Shown here: piece by piece, positions 1 through 9,042 of the stretch
How the letters are laid out: every line of letters begins with the position of its first letter
Numbering within the stretch: position 1 is the stretch's first letter
Origin: Stenotrophomonas rhizophila
GTDB lineage: Bacteria > Pseudomonadota > Gammaproteobacteria > Xanthomonadales > Xanthomonadaceae
DNA length: 64,000 nt
Direction of reading: 5' to 3'
Assembly: GCF_007667275.1 (NCBI RefSeq)
Contig: NZ_VDQT01000002.1
Span: 186,001 to 250,000 of the forward strand
The notes under the pieces: model-generated
What the model was told of the DNA's origin: nothing
Databases searched by the model: none
The model's input: only the letters and a program-made list of their open reading frames with translations
Translations under genes and position numbers: made by a program

Positions 1-440
1 AACTGCAGCCCGGTCTGGGTGATGACGCCACGCACCGCATCGCCGTCGATGACCAGGTCATCCACGGCGGCCTGGAACACGGTCAGGTTCGCCTGCGCCT
101 CGACCATGCCGCGGATGGCCATGCGGTACAGGTTGCGGTCGGCCTGGCAGCGGGTGGCGCGCACGGCCGGTCCCTTGGAGGCATTGAGGGTGCGCCACTG
201 GATGCCGGCGCGGTCGGCGGCATGCGCCATGGCGCCGCCCAGCGCGTCGATCTCCTTGACCAGGTGGCCCTTGCCGATCCCGCCGATGGCCGGATTGCAG
301 CTCATCGCGCCGATGGTCTCGACGTTGTGGGTCAGCAGCAGGGTACGCACGCCGCTACGGGCTGCGGCCAGCGCGGCTTCAGTGCCGGCATGGCCGCCGC
401 CGATCACGATGACGTCGTAGCCGTAGAAAGAATCGGTCAT
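1..440 (-). CDS. mnmG: MnmG (GidA), tRNA uridine-5-carboxymethylaminomethyl modification enzyme, N-terminal part
   Basis: Partial gene: only the first 146 codons are inside the window and the reading frame runs off the left edge. The protein starts [19 protein letters not shown], the classic FAD-binding Rossmann start ([10 protein letters not shown]). It continues with the MnmG signature around residues 40-60 ([20 protein letters not shown]) and then [14 protein letters not shown]. With MnmE, the family installs the carboxymethylaminomethyl group on U34 of certain tRNAs in the cytoplasm. The start is the ATG at 438-440. A TAAAAT hexamer at 503-508 on the minus strand is a plausible -10 box about 65 bases upstream. 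Identification is secure. Confidence 0.97.
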   Translation of the reverse strand, partial: MTDSFYGYDVIVIGGGHAGTEAALAAARSGVRTLLLTHNVETIGAMSCNPAIGGIGKGHLVKEIDALGGAMAHAADRAGIQWRTLNASKGPAVRATRCQADRNLYRMAIRGMVEAQANLTVFQAAVDDLVIDGDAVRGVITQTGLQ

Positions 441-577
441 GGGGGTGCTCTGGGCAGGGCCGGAACGGCCCGGATCAGCCCTGGGACAGGGCGCGGTGGA
501 CAATTTTAGCGCCGTTCGCGCCGTTTCCCTGAATGGGGGCATGCAAAAAAAATCGCGATTGCCCCTCAAGTTGGCAC

Positions 578-593
578 GTTATCTGCAGATAAC
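578..593. promoter_or_regulatory. 16-bp perfect palindrome upstream of mnmG
   Basis: GTTATCTGCAGATAAC reads identically on both strands. It lies 138 bp upstream of the mnmG start, in a 528-bp stretch without protein-coding genes (441-968). Perfect symmetry of this length suggests a binding site for a dimeric regulator. The regulator is unknown. The palindrome also overlaps a possible plus-strand promoter (TTGGCA at 571-576). Confidence 0.45.
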
Positions 594-683
594 CCAATAG
601 CACCCAGGATGGCAGGCGCCGTGAGGCGTTACGGATCGGAATTGGAACAGGGGCCGATCCATGTGCATCCCGGGGAAGCAGAA

Positions 684-721
684 GGGCCGGCAGTCGGGGG
701 ACTGTCGGCCCTGTTTTTTTT
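684..721 (+). terminator. Rho-independent terminator, plus strand, with no upstream gene
   Basis: A 12-bp stem (GGGCCGGCAGTC paired with GACTGTCGGCCC, one G-U pair) closes a GGGG loop. It is followed by TGTTTTTTTT, an ideal plus-strand intrinsic terminator. No plus-strand gene precedes it because mnmG is transcribed away from it, so it may end a small RNA starting near 600-610. Confidence 0.75.
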
Positions 722-744
722 GCCGCGCCTGCGCCCGCAAACAA

Positions 745-769
745 AAGGCCCCGCCATTGGCGGGGCCTT
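745..769 (-). terminator. Rho-independent terminator for the glycine-rich lipoprotein gene
   Basis: AAGGCCCCGCC and GGCGGGGCCTT form an 11-bp perfect stem around a 3-nt loop. On the minus strand it is followed by TTTTGTTT. It lies about 200 bases past the stop of the minus-strand lipoprotein gene at 969 and is the only visible transcription end for it. The region 780-968 shows no gene. Confidence 0.7.
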
Positions 770-968
770 CTGCTTCAGAGGTGCCGACATCCGACAGGGC
801 CGGAACAGGGGGGATCCAGATGTTCCTGTCGGATATCGACGTAGAGCTCAATGTGACGCCCCTTGTCGTTTTTGTCACTTTTCGACCGAGGCCGTCACTG
901 CCTGCGTAGAGTGAACTGGCGGGCAGGTGAAAATCAAGCACCTTTTCGCCACAGAGTGTGCGCTGGTT

Positions 969-1487
969 CTACTTCTCCATCGTCCGCCAGGGCGAACCCG
1001 TACGCCGAGGCTGGGACGGGCGCGGCTGCGGGTTCGGACGCGCCTGCGGCGCGCTGATGGGACGTTGCGGTTGCGCCTGCTGCGGGCGCTCGGCACGCGG
1101 CGGGCGGCCCAGCGAATCCATGTTCCGCCACGGCGAACCGCCGTTGTACGGCGGGCGCGGACGGTCCGGCGGGCGTACCTGCCCACCATGGCCATGGCCA
1201 TTGCCGGGGCGCGGTGGCGGGCGATGGTTGTGCGGCGGGCGATAGTTCGGATACGGGCGGTAGATCGGATAGTTGTAACCACCGTAGCCGCCATAGCCGT
1301 AGTAGCCGCCGCCACCGTAGTAGCCGCTGCCATAGCCGTATGGATAGCCAGCCGGGTAGCGGTACTGCACCGACGGCGCGCCATGGTAGTAGCCGCTGCC
1401 ACCGCCACCGCCACCCACGTAATCGTAGGTCGCGCAACCGGACAGGGCCATCAACAGGCCGCCGGCAAACATCAAGCGCATCTTCAT
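969..1487 (-). CDS. Gly/Tyr/Pro-rich putative lipoprotein
   Basis: 172 residues, function not recognised. The first 18 residues form a lipoprotein signal peptide with lipobox LSGC (Cys18). Next comes a glycine-rich stretch, then many Tyr-Gly-Gly and Gly-Tyr repeats (about residues 25-75), then a Pro/Arg/His/Asn-rich tail (PNPQPRPSQP). Composition of this kind marks a disordered, surface- or periplasm-exposed outer-membrane lipoprotein, not an enzyme. The ATG at 1485-1487 is chosen because it gives a complete signal peptide. The gene stands alone, with a terminator downstream at 745-769, and is divergent from the dehydratase gene at 1635. Low-complexity GC-rich sequence inflates ORFs in all frames here, but the signal peptide makes this frame the credible one. 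Confidence 0.8.
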   Translation of the reverse strand: MKMRLMFAGGLLMALSGCATYDYVGGGGGGSGYYHGAPSVQYRYPAGYPYGYGSGYYGGGGYYGYGGYGGYNYPIYRPYPNYRPPHNHRPPPRPGNGHGHGGQVRPPDRPRPPYNGGSPWRNMDSLGRPPRAERPQQAQPQRPISAPQARPNPQPRPSQPRRTGSPWRTMEK

Positions 1488-1634
1488 GAGTCGGGTCCCC
1501 CCAAGGGTAGGGTTCCAGCTTCAGGCTGGGGCATTGAATCGGCCCTTAACTCGGACCGAACCGGATGAACGGTTGCCATCGTCTCATGCGGGTTGAGAGC
1601 GGTAGGAATCGGAGGCTTACGTTAATCTTGTGTC

Positions 1635-2594
1635 ATGACCGATTCATCCCTGCCCTGCGTCGATGACCTGCTGGCCGCGGCCACGCGGATCGCCCCGCAC
1701 GCCAGCGTGACGCCGGTGCTGCAGTCGCACACCCTGGACGGGTTGAGCGGCGCGCAGCTTGCGTTCAAGGCCGAGCACCTGCAGCGCGGCGGCGCGTTCA
1801 AGTTCCGCGGCGCCTGCAATGCGGTGTGGGCCCTGCCGGAGGCGATTGCCGCACGCGGGGTGGTCACCCATTCCTCGGGCAACCACGGCGCCGCGTTGGC
1901 CCTCGCCGCGCGCACCCGAGGCATTGCCTGCCACGTGGTGGTGCCCGAAGGGGCGGTCGCCGCCAAGCTGGCCAACATCGAACGCCACGGCGCCACCCTG
2001 TGGCGGTGTGCGCCCAGCATCGCCGCGCGCGAGGCCATGTGCGCCCAGGTGGAGGCCGAGACCGGCGCCACCCTGGTGCATCCCTATGCCGACGCGCGGG
2101 TGATCGCGGGGCAGGGCACGGCCGCGCTGGAGCTGATCGGCCGCCACGGTCCGTTCGACACCTTGGTGGTGCCGGTGGGCGGTGGCGGGCTGGCCGCCGG
2201 TACGGCGCTGGCGTTGCGGGCCGCCGCCCCCGACGCCAGGCTGGTGCTGGCCGAACCGGCCGGTGCCGCCGATGCAGCTCGCTCGCTGGCGGCGGGCGCG
2301 CTGCGCCTGGACTTCACCCCGGACACGATCTGCGATGGCCTCCGCGGCACCCTCGGCGCGCCCAATTTCGCCCTGCTGCACGGCGCGGCCGAGGTGATCG
2401 TGATCGACGACGCCGCCACCGTGGTGGCGATGCGCCTGCTCTGGCAGGTGCTCAAGCAGGTGGTGGAACCGTCTTCGGCGATTGCGCTGGCCGCGATCCT
2501 CGCGCAGCCGGCGCGGTTTGCCGGGCAGCGGGTCGGGGTGGTGCTGTCGGGTGGGAACGTGGACCTGGACGCGCTGCCGTGGGCGGTGGCATGA
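1635..2594 (+). CDS. PLP-dependent threonine/serine dehydratase family protein
   Basis: 319 residues, fold type II PLP enzyme of the serine racemase/threonine dehydratase family. The PLP lysine is Lys56 in GGAFKFRGA. The substrate-loop motif SSGNHGAALA follows at about residues 79-88, and the phosphate-binding glycine loop VPVGGGGLAAG lies near residue 180. The C-terminal motif VVLSGGN is also typical. There is no ACT regulatory domain, so it resembles catabolic or promiscuous dehydratases or racemases more than biosynthetic IlvA. The cytoplasmic reaction would be deamination of L-Thr or L-Ser to the 2-oxo acid. The ATG at 1635 begins MTDSSLPCVD. Its stop overlaps the start of the DUF218 gene (ATGA), so the two are co-translated. 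Exact substrate unknown. Confidence 0.88.
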   Translation: MTDSSLPCVDDLLAAATRIAPHASVTPVLQSHTLDGLSGAQLAFKAEHLQRGGAFKFRGACNAVWALPEAIAARGVVTHSSGNHGAALALAARTRGIACHVVVPEGAVAAKLANIERHGATLWRCAPSIAAREAMCAQVEAETGATLVHPYADARVIAGQGTAALELIGRHGPFDTLVVPVGGGGLAAGTALALRAAAPDARLVLAEPAGAADAARSLAAGALRLDFTPDTICDGLRGTLGAPNFALLHGAAEVIVIDDAATVVAMRLLWQVLKQVVEPSSAIALAAILAQPARFAGQRVGVVLSGGNVDLDALPWAVA

Positions 2595-3202
2595 GCGCGC
2601 GCCACCGGGTCGGGCTGGCGGGGTGGCTGTGGCGGCTGTGCCTGCTGCTGGCCGGATGGCTGCTGTGCGTGACGGCGTGGATCGTCTGGGTGGGCGAGCG
2701 CGACCAGGCAGCCCAGGCCGACGCGATCATCGTACTCGGCGCGGCCGCCTACGACGCCAAGCCGTCGCCGGTGTTCGAAGAGCGCATCCGGCATGGGTTG
2801 GACCTGTACCACCAGGGCTATGCGCCGCTGCTGATCTTCACCGGCGGCTACGGTGGCACCGGGGCGCGCTTCTCCGAATCACAGGTGGCGCGTCGCTATG
2901 CCGTCAAGCAGGGCGTGCCGGAGAGCGCGATCCTGATCGAAACCGCTTCGCGCACCACCCGCCAGAACCTGGTGGAGGCGCGGCGGCTGATGGACCAGCG
3001 CAAGCTGCACCGGGTGATCATCGTCAGCGATCCGCTGCACATGGCGCGCGCGCTGCGCCTGGCGCGCGAACTGGGCATCGATGCGCTGGCATCGTCAACG
3101 CCGAGCACGCGCTTCCGCAGCTTCCACACCAGCTGGAAGTTCCTGGCCCAGGAAATCTATTTCTTCCATCGGGACATGTTCCCTTCCGCGAACGGTTCCT
3201 GA
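2591..3202 (+). CDS. YdcF/DUF218 family membrane-anchored protein
   Basis: 203 residues. An N-terminal membrane segment (about residues 8-32) is followed by the DUF218 core: ADAIIVLGAAAYD, GYAPLLIFTGGYGGTG, ASRTTRQNLVEARRLM, VIIVSDPLHMARA. Members include SanA and YdcF/ElyC-type proteins linked to envelope integrity; biochemical function is poorly known. The ATG at 2591 overlaps the TGA of the dehydratase gene (ATGA), implying translational coupling. The downstream gap holds an inverted pair of REP elements. Family assignment is good; no specific role can be read from the sequence. Confidence 0.87.
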   Translation: MSARHRVGLAGWLWRLCLLLAGWLLCVTAWIVWVGERDQAAQADAIIVLGAAAYDAKPSPVFEERIRHGLDLYHQGYAPLLIFTGGYGGTGARFSESQVARRYAVKQGVPESAILIETASRTTRQNLVEARRLMDQRKLHRVIIVSDPLHMARALRLARELGIDALASSTPSTRFRSFHTSWKFLAQEIYFFHRDMFPSANGS

Positions 3203-3209
3203 CCGCGCC

Positions 3210-3270
3210 GGACACGCATGGCGTGTCCCTACGCTCCCGGAGGCATCCGTAGCGACACGCCACGCGTGTC
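3210..3270. repeat. Inverted pair of GTAG REP (SMAG-like) palindromes
   Basis: Two short palindromes face each other. One at 3210-3232 ends in CTAC and one at 3249-3270 begins with GTAG; both have stems built on GACACGC/GCGTGTC. The GTAG head and dimeric arrangement match the REP class described from Stenotrophomonas. It separates the DUF218 gene from the convergent bioC. Confidence 0.8.
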
Positions 3271-3299
3271 CCATGGAAACCCGGCCAAGGGTTACCCCA

Positions 3300-4184
3300 T
3301 CAGGTCGTCCTGCGCCGGATCGGGATCGCCGACACCGGCACCGTCGCCACGTCGTGGCCATGCTCGCGGATCGGCGCGCCGGCCTCCGGTGCCCAGGCGT
3401 GCGCGTAGATCACTTCCCAGCTGCTGGGCAGGGTGCCGTCCTCGCGGCGCAGCGGTTCGTAGGCCGCGCGCGCTGCGGCGAAACGCCCGCGTCCGGTCAA
3501 CGTGTGGCGGCGGTCCTGGCGCGCGTTGGTGGCGCCGATCGCGCGCAGCTCGCGCATCAATGCGTCCATGTCGCGGTAGGTCAGGGTGAACAGGTCGCGG
3601 TCCAGCACCGGGTCGCGGAAGCCGGACATCATCAGCGCGTCGCCGAACTGGGCGATGGGCGGGAAGCGGCTCACGTGCGGGGTGTCGTCGGCACTGGCGA
3701 AGGCATCGCGCAGTTCGATCAGCGTCTCCGGCCCGAACGTGGAGCACACCAGCAGCCCGCCCGGCTTGAGCGCGCGGCGGAATCCGGCGAACACGGCAGG
3801 CAGGTCGTCCACCCACTGCAGGCACAGGTTGCTGTAGATCACGTCCACGCTCTGGTCGAGCAGCGGCAGCGCGCGCGCGTCGCCGCACACACGCGTGAAC
3901 GGCTTCCACCAGCCGGCCTGCTTCTTCGACTCACGCAGCATCGGCTCGGCCATGTCCAGCGCGATCACCTGCGCCTTCGGCCAACGCTTCTTCATCGCCG
4001 CGCTGGCGTGCCCGGTGCCGCTGCCCACATCCAGCACCACCTCCGGCTGCCGCGCTTCGAGGTAGTCCAGCGATTCGAGCAGGCGCTTTTCCACCTCGCG
4101 TTGCAGGGCGGCGGCGGCGTCGTAGCTGCTGGCGGCACGCGAGAACGCGCGGCGGACATGCTGGGGATCGAAATCGGTGGTCAT
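3300..4184 (-). CDS. bioC: BioC, malonyl-[ACP] O-methyltransferase
   Basis: 294 residues. Class I SAM-dependent methyltransferase: motif I VLDVGSGTGHAS at about residues 50-61, acidic loop ALDMAEPML, and the BioC-type start DPQHVRRAFSRAASSYDAAA. The enzyme methylates the free carboxyl of malonyl-ACP so that the fatty acid elongation system can build pimeloyl-ACP. BioH, encoded in the same cluster, removes the methyl. It is the last gene of the minus-strand biotin cluster, 57 bp downstream of the SDR gene, and a REP element sits in that gap. ATG at 4182-4184. Length and gene context make this assignment firm. Confidence 0.95.
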   Translation of the reverse strand: MTTDFDPQHVRRAFSRAASSYDAAAALQREVEKRLLESLDYLEARQPEVVLDVGSGTGHASAAMKKRWPKAQVIALDMAEPMLRESKKQAGWWKPFTRVCGDARALPLLDQSVDVIYSNLCLQWVDDLPAVFAGFRRALKPGGLLVCSTFGPETLIELRDAFASADDTPHVSRFPPIAQFGDALMMSGFRDPVLDRDLFTLTYRDMDALMRELRAIGATNARQDRRHTLTGRGRFAAARAAYEPLRREDGTLPSSWEVIYAHAWAPEAGAPIREHGHDVATVPVSAIPIRRRTT

Positions 4185-4210
4185 GCAGGGCTCACTACGT
4201 CCAACAAACG

Positions 4211-4234
4211 GTAGCGCACGACCGTTGGTCGTGC
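4211..4234 (+). repeat. GTAG REP palindrome between the SDR gene and bioC
   Basis: GTAG followed by CGCACGACC, GTT and GGTCGTGC. A single SMAG-like element inside the biotin cluster that could act as an mRNA stabiliser or attenuator between cistrons (inference). Confidence 0.8.
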
Positions 4235-4241
4235 GGAAATC

Positions 4242-5024
4242 TCAAAAGGTACCCGGATACGCCCCGCCATCGATCAGCAGGTTCTGTCCGGTGATATAGC
4301 CGGCCTGGGCGCTGCACAGGAAGGCGCAGGCCGCGCCGAACTCATCGGCCGTGCCGAACCGGCCGGCGGGAATATGCGTGCGCTTGCGCTCGGCGATCTG
4401 CCCGGCATCCACGCCCTGCTGCTGCGCCATGTAGGCGAAGTTGCCACGCAGCCGGTCGGTGTCGAACTGGCCGGGCAGCAGGTTGTTGATGGTGACGTTG
4501 CTGGCCACGGTGCGGCGCGCCAGCCCGGCGACAAAACCGGTCAGGCCCGAGCGCGCGCCATTGGACAGGCCCAGGATGTCGATGGGCGCCTTCACCGACG
4601 ACGAGGTGATGTTGACCACGCGGCCGAAGCCGCGCTCGATCATGCCATCCACCGTCGCGCGGATGAGCGCGATGGGCGCCAGCATGTTGGCGTCCAGCGC
4701 GGCGATCCAGTCCTGGCGTTCGAACTGGCGGAAGTCGCCGGCTGGCGGGCCGCCGGCGTTGGTGACCAGGATGTCCACCTGCGGGCAGGCGGCCAGCGCG
4801 GCGGCGCGGCCGGCGTCGGTGGTGACATCGGCAACCACGGTGACGACCTTTGCGGCGCCCGGCAGCGCCTGCAGTTCCAGCCCGGCCTGCACCAGCGCGG
4901 CCTCGCCACGGGCGGCGATGACCACGTTCACGCCCTCGCGCGCCAGCGCCCGTGCGCAGCCCAGCCCCAGCCCTTTGCTGGCGGCGCAGACGAGGGCCCA
5001 ACGGCCGGCGATTCCAAGGTCCAT
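4242..5024 (-). CDS. SDR-fold oxidoreductase-like protein lacking the catalytic Tyr/Lys
   Basis: 260 residues with the classical SDR layout: variant cofactor motif ASKGLGLGCA near residue 15, NAG motif ILVTNAGGPP, and the C-terminal ITGQNLLIDGG. The strand-beta5 serine region is present (NITSSSVK), but the YxxxK catalytic pair is replaced: the usual YSASK position reads LSNGA. This matches a known BKR-like SDR subgroup with imperfect catalytic tetrads, so dehydrogenase activity is doubtful. It lies between bioH and bioC in the biotin cluster, 56 bp from bioH, suggesting a role tied to pimeloyl synthesis or just co-transcription. ATG at 5022-5024. Confidence 0.85.
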   Translation of the reverse strand: MDLGIAGRWALVCAASKGLGLGCARALAREGVNVVIAARGEAALVQAGLELQALPGAAKVVTVVADVTTDAGRAAALAACPQVDILVTNAGGPPAGDFRQFERQDWIAALDANMLAPIALIRATVDGMIERGFGRVVNITSSSVKAPIDILGLSNGARSGLTGFVAGLARRTVASNVTINNLLPGQFDTDRLRGNFAYMAQQQGVDAGQIAERKRTHIPAGRFGTADEFGAACAFLCSAQAGYITGQNLLIDGGAYPGTF

Positions 5025-5080
5025 GGGTCAGTTCCGTGAGATACAGGCGTACATGATCGGCGATGGGCGTGCGTGGCGGG

Positions 5081-5854
5081 TCAAGGCAGCGCGGCAACGA
5101 AGTGTTGCAGCTGCGCGGCCACCTCGTCGGTGTGGCCCAGGAACGGCGCGTGTCCGCCGTGCGCGACCACATGCAGACTGGAACGGGGGGCCAGCGCGGC
5201 AGCGGCCTGCATGCCGCGCGCCGACACCAGCCGGTCGCGCTGCCCGGCCAGCCACAGGCTGGGGATGGGCAGCTGCGGCAGGGCACCGCGCAGGTCGGTG
5301 CTTTCCAGCAGGCCAAGGCCTTCCTGCAGCGCCCGCGCTGCCGGTTCGCCGCGTTCCACCAGGGTCGCGCGCAGGCTGCGCAGTTCCTGCCGTGCGTGCT
5401 CCGAGCCCATCGCATCCAGAGCCAGAAAGCGCTCCAGCGTGCCGCGGTAATCCTGGGCCAGGTCCTGGCCGAACTGCGCGAACACCGACGGCTCCACCGC
5501 GTGCGGCCAGTCCTCCCCGCGCACGAAGCGCGGGGTGGCCGCGATCATCGCCAGCCCGCGCACCTTGGGCAGCGTGGCGGCCGCATGCAGCGCAAACAGG
5601 CCGCCCAGCGACCATCCGCACCAGACCGCCGGCGGGGTGGCGGCGGCAATCGCATTGACCACGAACGGCAGGCGCAGCGGCGTGGTGTCGTCACGGCTGT
5701 GGCCATGCCCGGGCAGGTCCACCAGGTGCAGCTCGAAGTGGCCGGCCAGGCGCTCCACCAACGGCGCGAACACGCCGCCATGCAGGGCCCAGCCGTGGAT
5801 CAGGACCAGCGCCGGTCCATGGCCGACCACTTCGATATGCAGGCTCACCGCCAA
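5081..5854 (-). CDS. bioH: BioH, pimeloyl-[ACP] methyl ester esterase
   Basis: 257 residues, alpha/beta hydrolase. The oxyanion-side motif LIHGWALHGG (about 18-27), nucleophile elbow CGWSLGG with Ser82, an Asp in WLAGQRDRLVS near residue 205, and the His of AHGGHAPFLGH near residue 233 give a complete triad at the positions known for E. coli BioH. It demethylates pimeloyl-ACP methyl ester, ending the BioC-initiated synthesis. It starts 10 bp after the bioF stop in the same operon. ATG at 5852-5854 (MAVSLHIEVVG). Confidence 0.95.
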   Translation of the reverse strand: MAVSLHIEVVGHGPALVLIHGWALHGGVFAPLVERLAGHFELHLVDLPGHGHSRDDTTPLRLPFVVNAIAAATPPAVWCGWSLGGLFALHAAATLPKVRGLAMIAATPRFVRGEDWPHAVEPSVFAQFGQDLAQDYRGTLERFLALDAMGSEHARQELRSLRATLVERGEPAARALQEGLGLLESTDLRGALPQLPIPSLWLAGQRDRLVSARGMQAAAALAPRSSLHVVAHGGHAPFLGHTDEVAAQLQHFVAALP

Positions 5855-5864
5855 CGCCCGCGCA

Positions 5865-7085
<1,221 letters not shown>

Positions 7086-7156
7086 GTCTCATGGGCGGGC
7101 AGGGGAGCTAGCGTACCCGGTTGCCGGGCGCTGCGCTGCACCGCCTGGCGCAGCGC

Positions 7157-8203
7157 TCAGGCCGCTAGTCCGCCGGTAGGCGACGACCGTTGGTCGTCGC
7201 AGGTGATGTCGGCATGCACGGTGCCGGGATGGTCATGCCCGGCGTCGACCTGCACCGCCATGGGGCGCAGGCCCAGGCGGCTGAACAGGGCCAGGTCGCG
7301 CCCGGTGTCCGGGTTGCCGGTGGTCAGCAGCTTCTCGCCGTAAAAGACCGAGTTGGCCCCGGCCAGGAAGCACAGCGCCTGCAGCTCATCGCTCATCGCC
7401 TCACGGCCGGCCGACAGCCGCACCATCGCCCGGGGCATGCAGATGCGGGCCACCGCGACCATGCGCACGAACTCGAACGGGTCCAGCTCGGCACTGCCGT
7501 GCAGGGGCGTGCCCGGCACCTGGACCAGCTGGTTGATCGGCACCGAATCGGGGTGCGCCGGCAGGTTTGCCAGCGCCAGCAGCAGCCCGGCGCGGTGCGC
7601 GCGGGTCTCGCCCATGCCGACGATGCCGCCGCAGCAGGTTTTCAGCCCGGCCCGGCGTACGTGTTCCAGCGTATCCAGGCGGTCCTGGTACTGGCGGGTG
7701 TGGATGATGGCGTCGTAGTAGTCCGGCGCGGTGTCCAGGTTGTGGTTGTAGTAATCGAGCCCGGCCTCGCGCAGTGCCGCCGCCTGCGCGCCGTCGAGCA
7801 TGCCCAGGGTGGCGCAGGTTTCCAGCCCCAGCGCTTTCACTTCGCGGATCATCGCCGCCACCTTGGGAATGTCGCGGTCCTTGGGCGAGCGCCATGCCGC
7901 GCCCATGCAGAACCGGGACGCGCCGGCCGCCTTGGCCTGCCGGGCCTTGGCGACCACCTCGTCGGTGCCCATCAGTTTCTGCGCGCTCACCCCGGTGTCG
8001 TAGCGCTGCGCCTGCGGGCAGTACGCGCAGTCTTCCGGACAGCCACCGGTCTTGACCGAGAGCAGCGTCGACACCTGCACCTCGCCCGGGTCGAAGTGCT
8101 CCCGGTGTACGGCCGCCGCGCGGTACAGCAGCTCGGGAAGCGGCAACTCGAACAGCGCCAGCAGTTCCTCGGCGTGCCAGTCGTGGCGGATGACAGTAGC
8201 CAT
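7157..8203 (-). CDS. bioB: BioB, biotin synthase
   Basis: 348 residues counted from the ATG at 8201-8203 ([13 protein letters not shown]). An upstream in-frame ATG would add 24 residues running through the promoter region and is rejected. Radical SAM cluster motif C-x3-C-x2-C with Cys55, Cys59, Cys62 ([12 protein letters not shown]). Further BioB motifs are [17 protein letters not shown] and the [12 protein letters not shown] end region. It inserts sulfur into dethiobiotin using a second [2Fe-2S] cluster. First gene of the biotin operon, divergent from comF. Its last residues (from about CDDQRSSP) are encoded by a GTAG REP palindrome, so the C-terminus has been rewritten by a repeat element. 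Confidence 0.96.
   Translation of the reverse strand: MATVIRHDWHAEELLALFELPLPELLYRAAAVHREHFDPGEVQVSTLLSVKTGGCPEDCAYCPQAQRYDTGVSAQKLMGTDEVVAKARQAKAAGASRFCMGAAWRSPKDRDIPKVAAMIREVKALGLETCATLGMLDGAQAAALREAGLDYYNHNLDTAPDYYDAIIHTRQYQDRLDTLEHVRRAGLKTCCGGIVGMGETRAHRAGLLLALANLPAHPDSVPINQLVQVPGTPLHGSAELDPFEFVRMVAVARICMPRAMVRLSAGREAMSDELQALCFLAGANSVFYGEKLLTTGNPDTGRDLALFSRLGLRPMAVQVDAGHDHPGTVHADITCDDQRSSPTGGLAA
7176..7200 (+). repeat. GTAG REP palindrome inside the 3' end of bioB
   Basis: GTAG then GCGACGACC, GTT, GGTCGTCGC. It lies within the last codons of bioB, before the stop at 7157-7159. A REP element therefore contributes coding sequence and may form a hairpin at the end of the bioB cistron. Confidence 0.8.
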
Positions 8204-8262
8204 GGGAATGTCCTGACAGATTGCGTGACCAAGGGGCGGCAGTCTGGTGAGGTTGAGGGAGG

Positions 8263-8296
8263 CTGTCAACCACATGGCTATGCAAAAAGTTTACGA
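8263..8296. promoter_or_regulatory. Probable BirA operator and bioB promoter in the bioB-comF gap
   Basis: Two half sites, CTGTCAACC (8263-8271) and AGTTTACGA (8288-8296), are separated by 16 bp. Each matches 7 of 9 positions of the BirA consensus TTGTAAACC/GGTTTACAA, and the spacing is that of the E. coli bio operator. On the minus strand the left half contains a perfect -35 TTGACA (8264-8269). A weak -10 CAGACT follows 17 bp on, pointing into bioB. The right half lies inside the first codons of comF, so bound repressor could also affect comF. That BirA binds here is inference. Confidence 0.6.
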
Positions 8297-8975
8297 AGCG
8301 TTGCGCTGGCTCGGGCGGCAGTGCCTGCCCCTGCGCTGCTTGGTCTGCGACGATCCCGGCCAGGAGGGGTTGGACCTGTGTGCCGCCTGCCACGCCGACC
8401 TGCCGTGGAACGACCACGCCTGCCCGCTGTGCGCGCTGCCGCTGCCCGTCGATGAGCCCGCGGCTGCCTGCGGCGCATGCCTGCGTGCGCCACCGCGGCA
8501 GGTGGGAGCGACGGCCACGTTTGTGTACGCGCCTCCGATCGACCAGCTGGTGCTGCGCTTCAAGTTCCACCAGGACCTGGCCGCCGGGCGTTTGTTGTCG
8601 CAGCTGATGCTGCAGGCAGTACCCGAAATGGCACCGGCGCCACTGCTGCCCATGCCGCTGCACGGCCGACGGCTGCGCGAGCGCGGTTACGACCAGGCCC
8701 GGGAACTGGCCCGGCCGCTGGCGAAGGAACTCGGGGTGCCGTTGTGGACGGGTCTGTGCCGCAGCCGGGCCACCGTGGCGCAGTCCACGCTGGACGCCGA
8801 GGCGCGCCGCCAGAACCTGCGGGGTGCCTTCGCGGTGCGGGCCACCCCGCCACCGCGGTTGACCCTGGTGGACGATGTGATGACGACCGGCGCCACGCTG
8901 GACGCAGCGGTGCGAGCGCTGCGCCGGTCGGGACTGCAGCAGGCCACGCTGTGGGTGTGTGCGCGGGCGCCGTAA
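8274..8975 (+). CDS. comF: ComF family amidophosphoribosyltransferase-like protein
   Basis: 233 residues from the ATG at 8274, which is preceded by GAGGGAGG at 8255-8262. An in-frame GTG at 8247 lacks a site and ATG 8280 is also possible. An N-terminal zinc-ribbon-like region with Cys pairs ([24 protein letters not shown]) is followed by a phosphoribosyltransferase domain with the PRPP loop [17 protein letters not shown] near residue 200 and [16 protein letters not shown] near 135. Homologues are needed for natural transformation (ComF/GntX group). It is divergent from the biotin operon, and the operator overlaps its start. comM, another transformation gene, lies at 53.9-55.4 kb. Confidence 0.9.
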   Translation: MAMQKVYEALRWLGRQCLPLRCLVCDDPGQEGLDLCAACHADLPWNDHACPLCALPLPVDEPAAACGACLRAPPRQVGATATFVYAPPIDQLVLRFKFHQDLAAGRLLSQLMLQAVPEMAPAPLLPMPLHGRRLRERGYDQARELARPLAKELGVPLWTGLCRSRATVAQSTLDAEARRQNLRGAFAVRATPPPRLTLVDDVMTTGATLDAAVRALRRSGLQQATLWVCARAP

Positions 8976-9042
8976 CCTCTTCACAACATGCCCGCCCGGC
9001 AGGCCTAGCATCGCGCTACACCTTCCCTACAGGAGCATCGCC

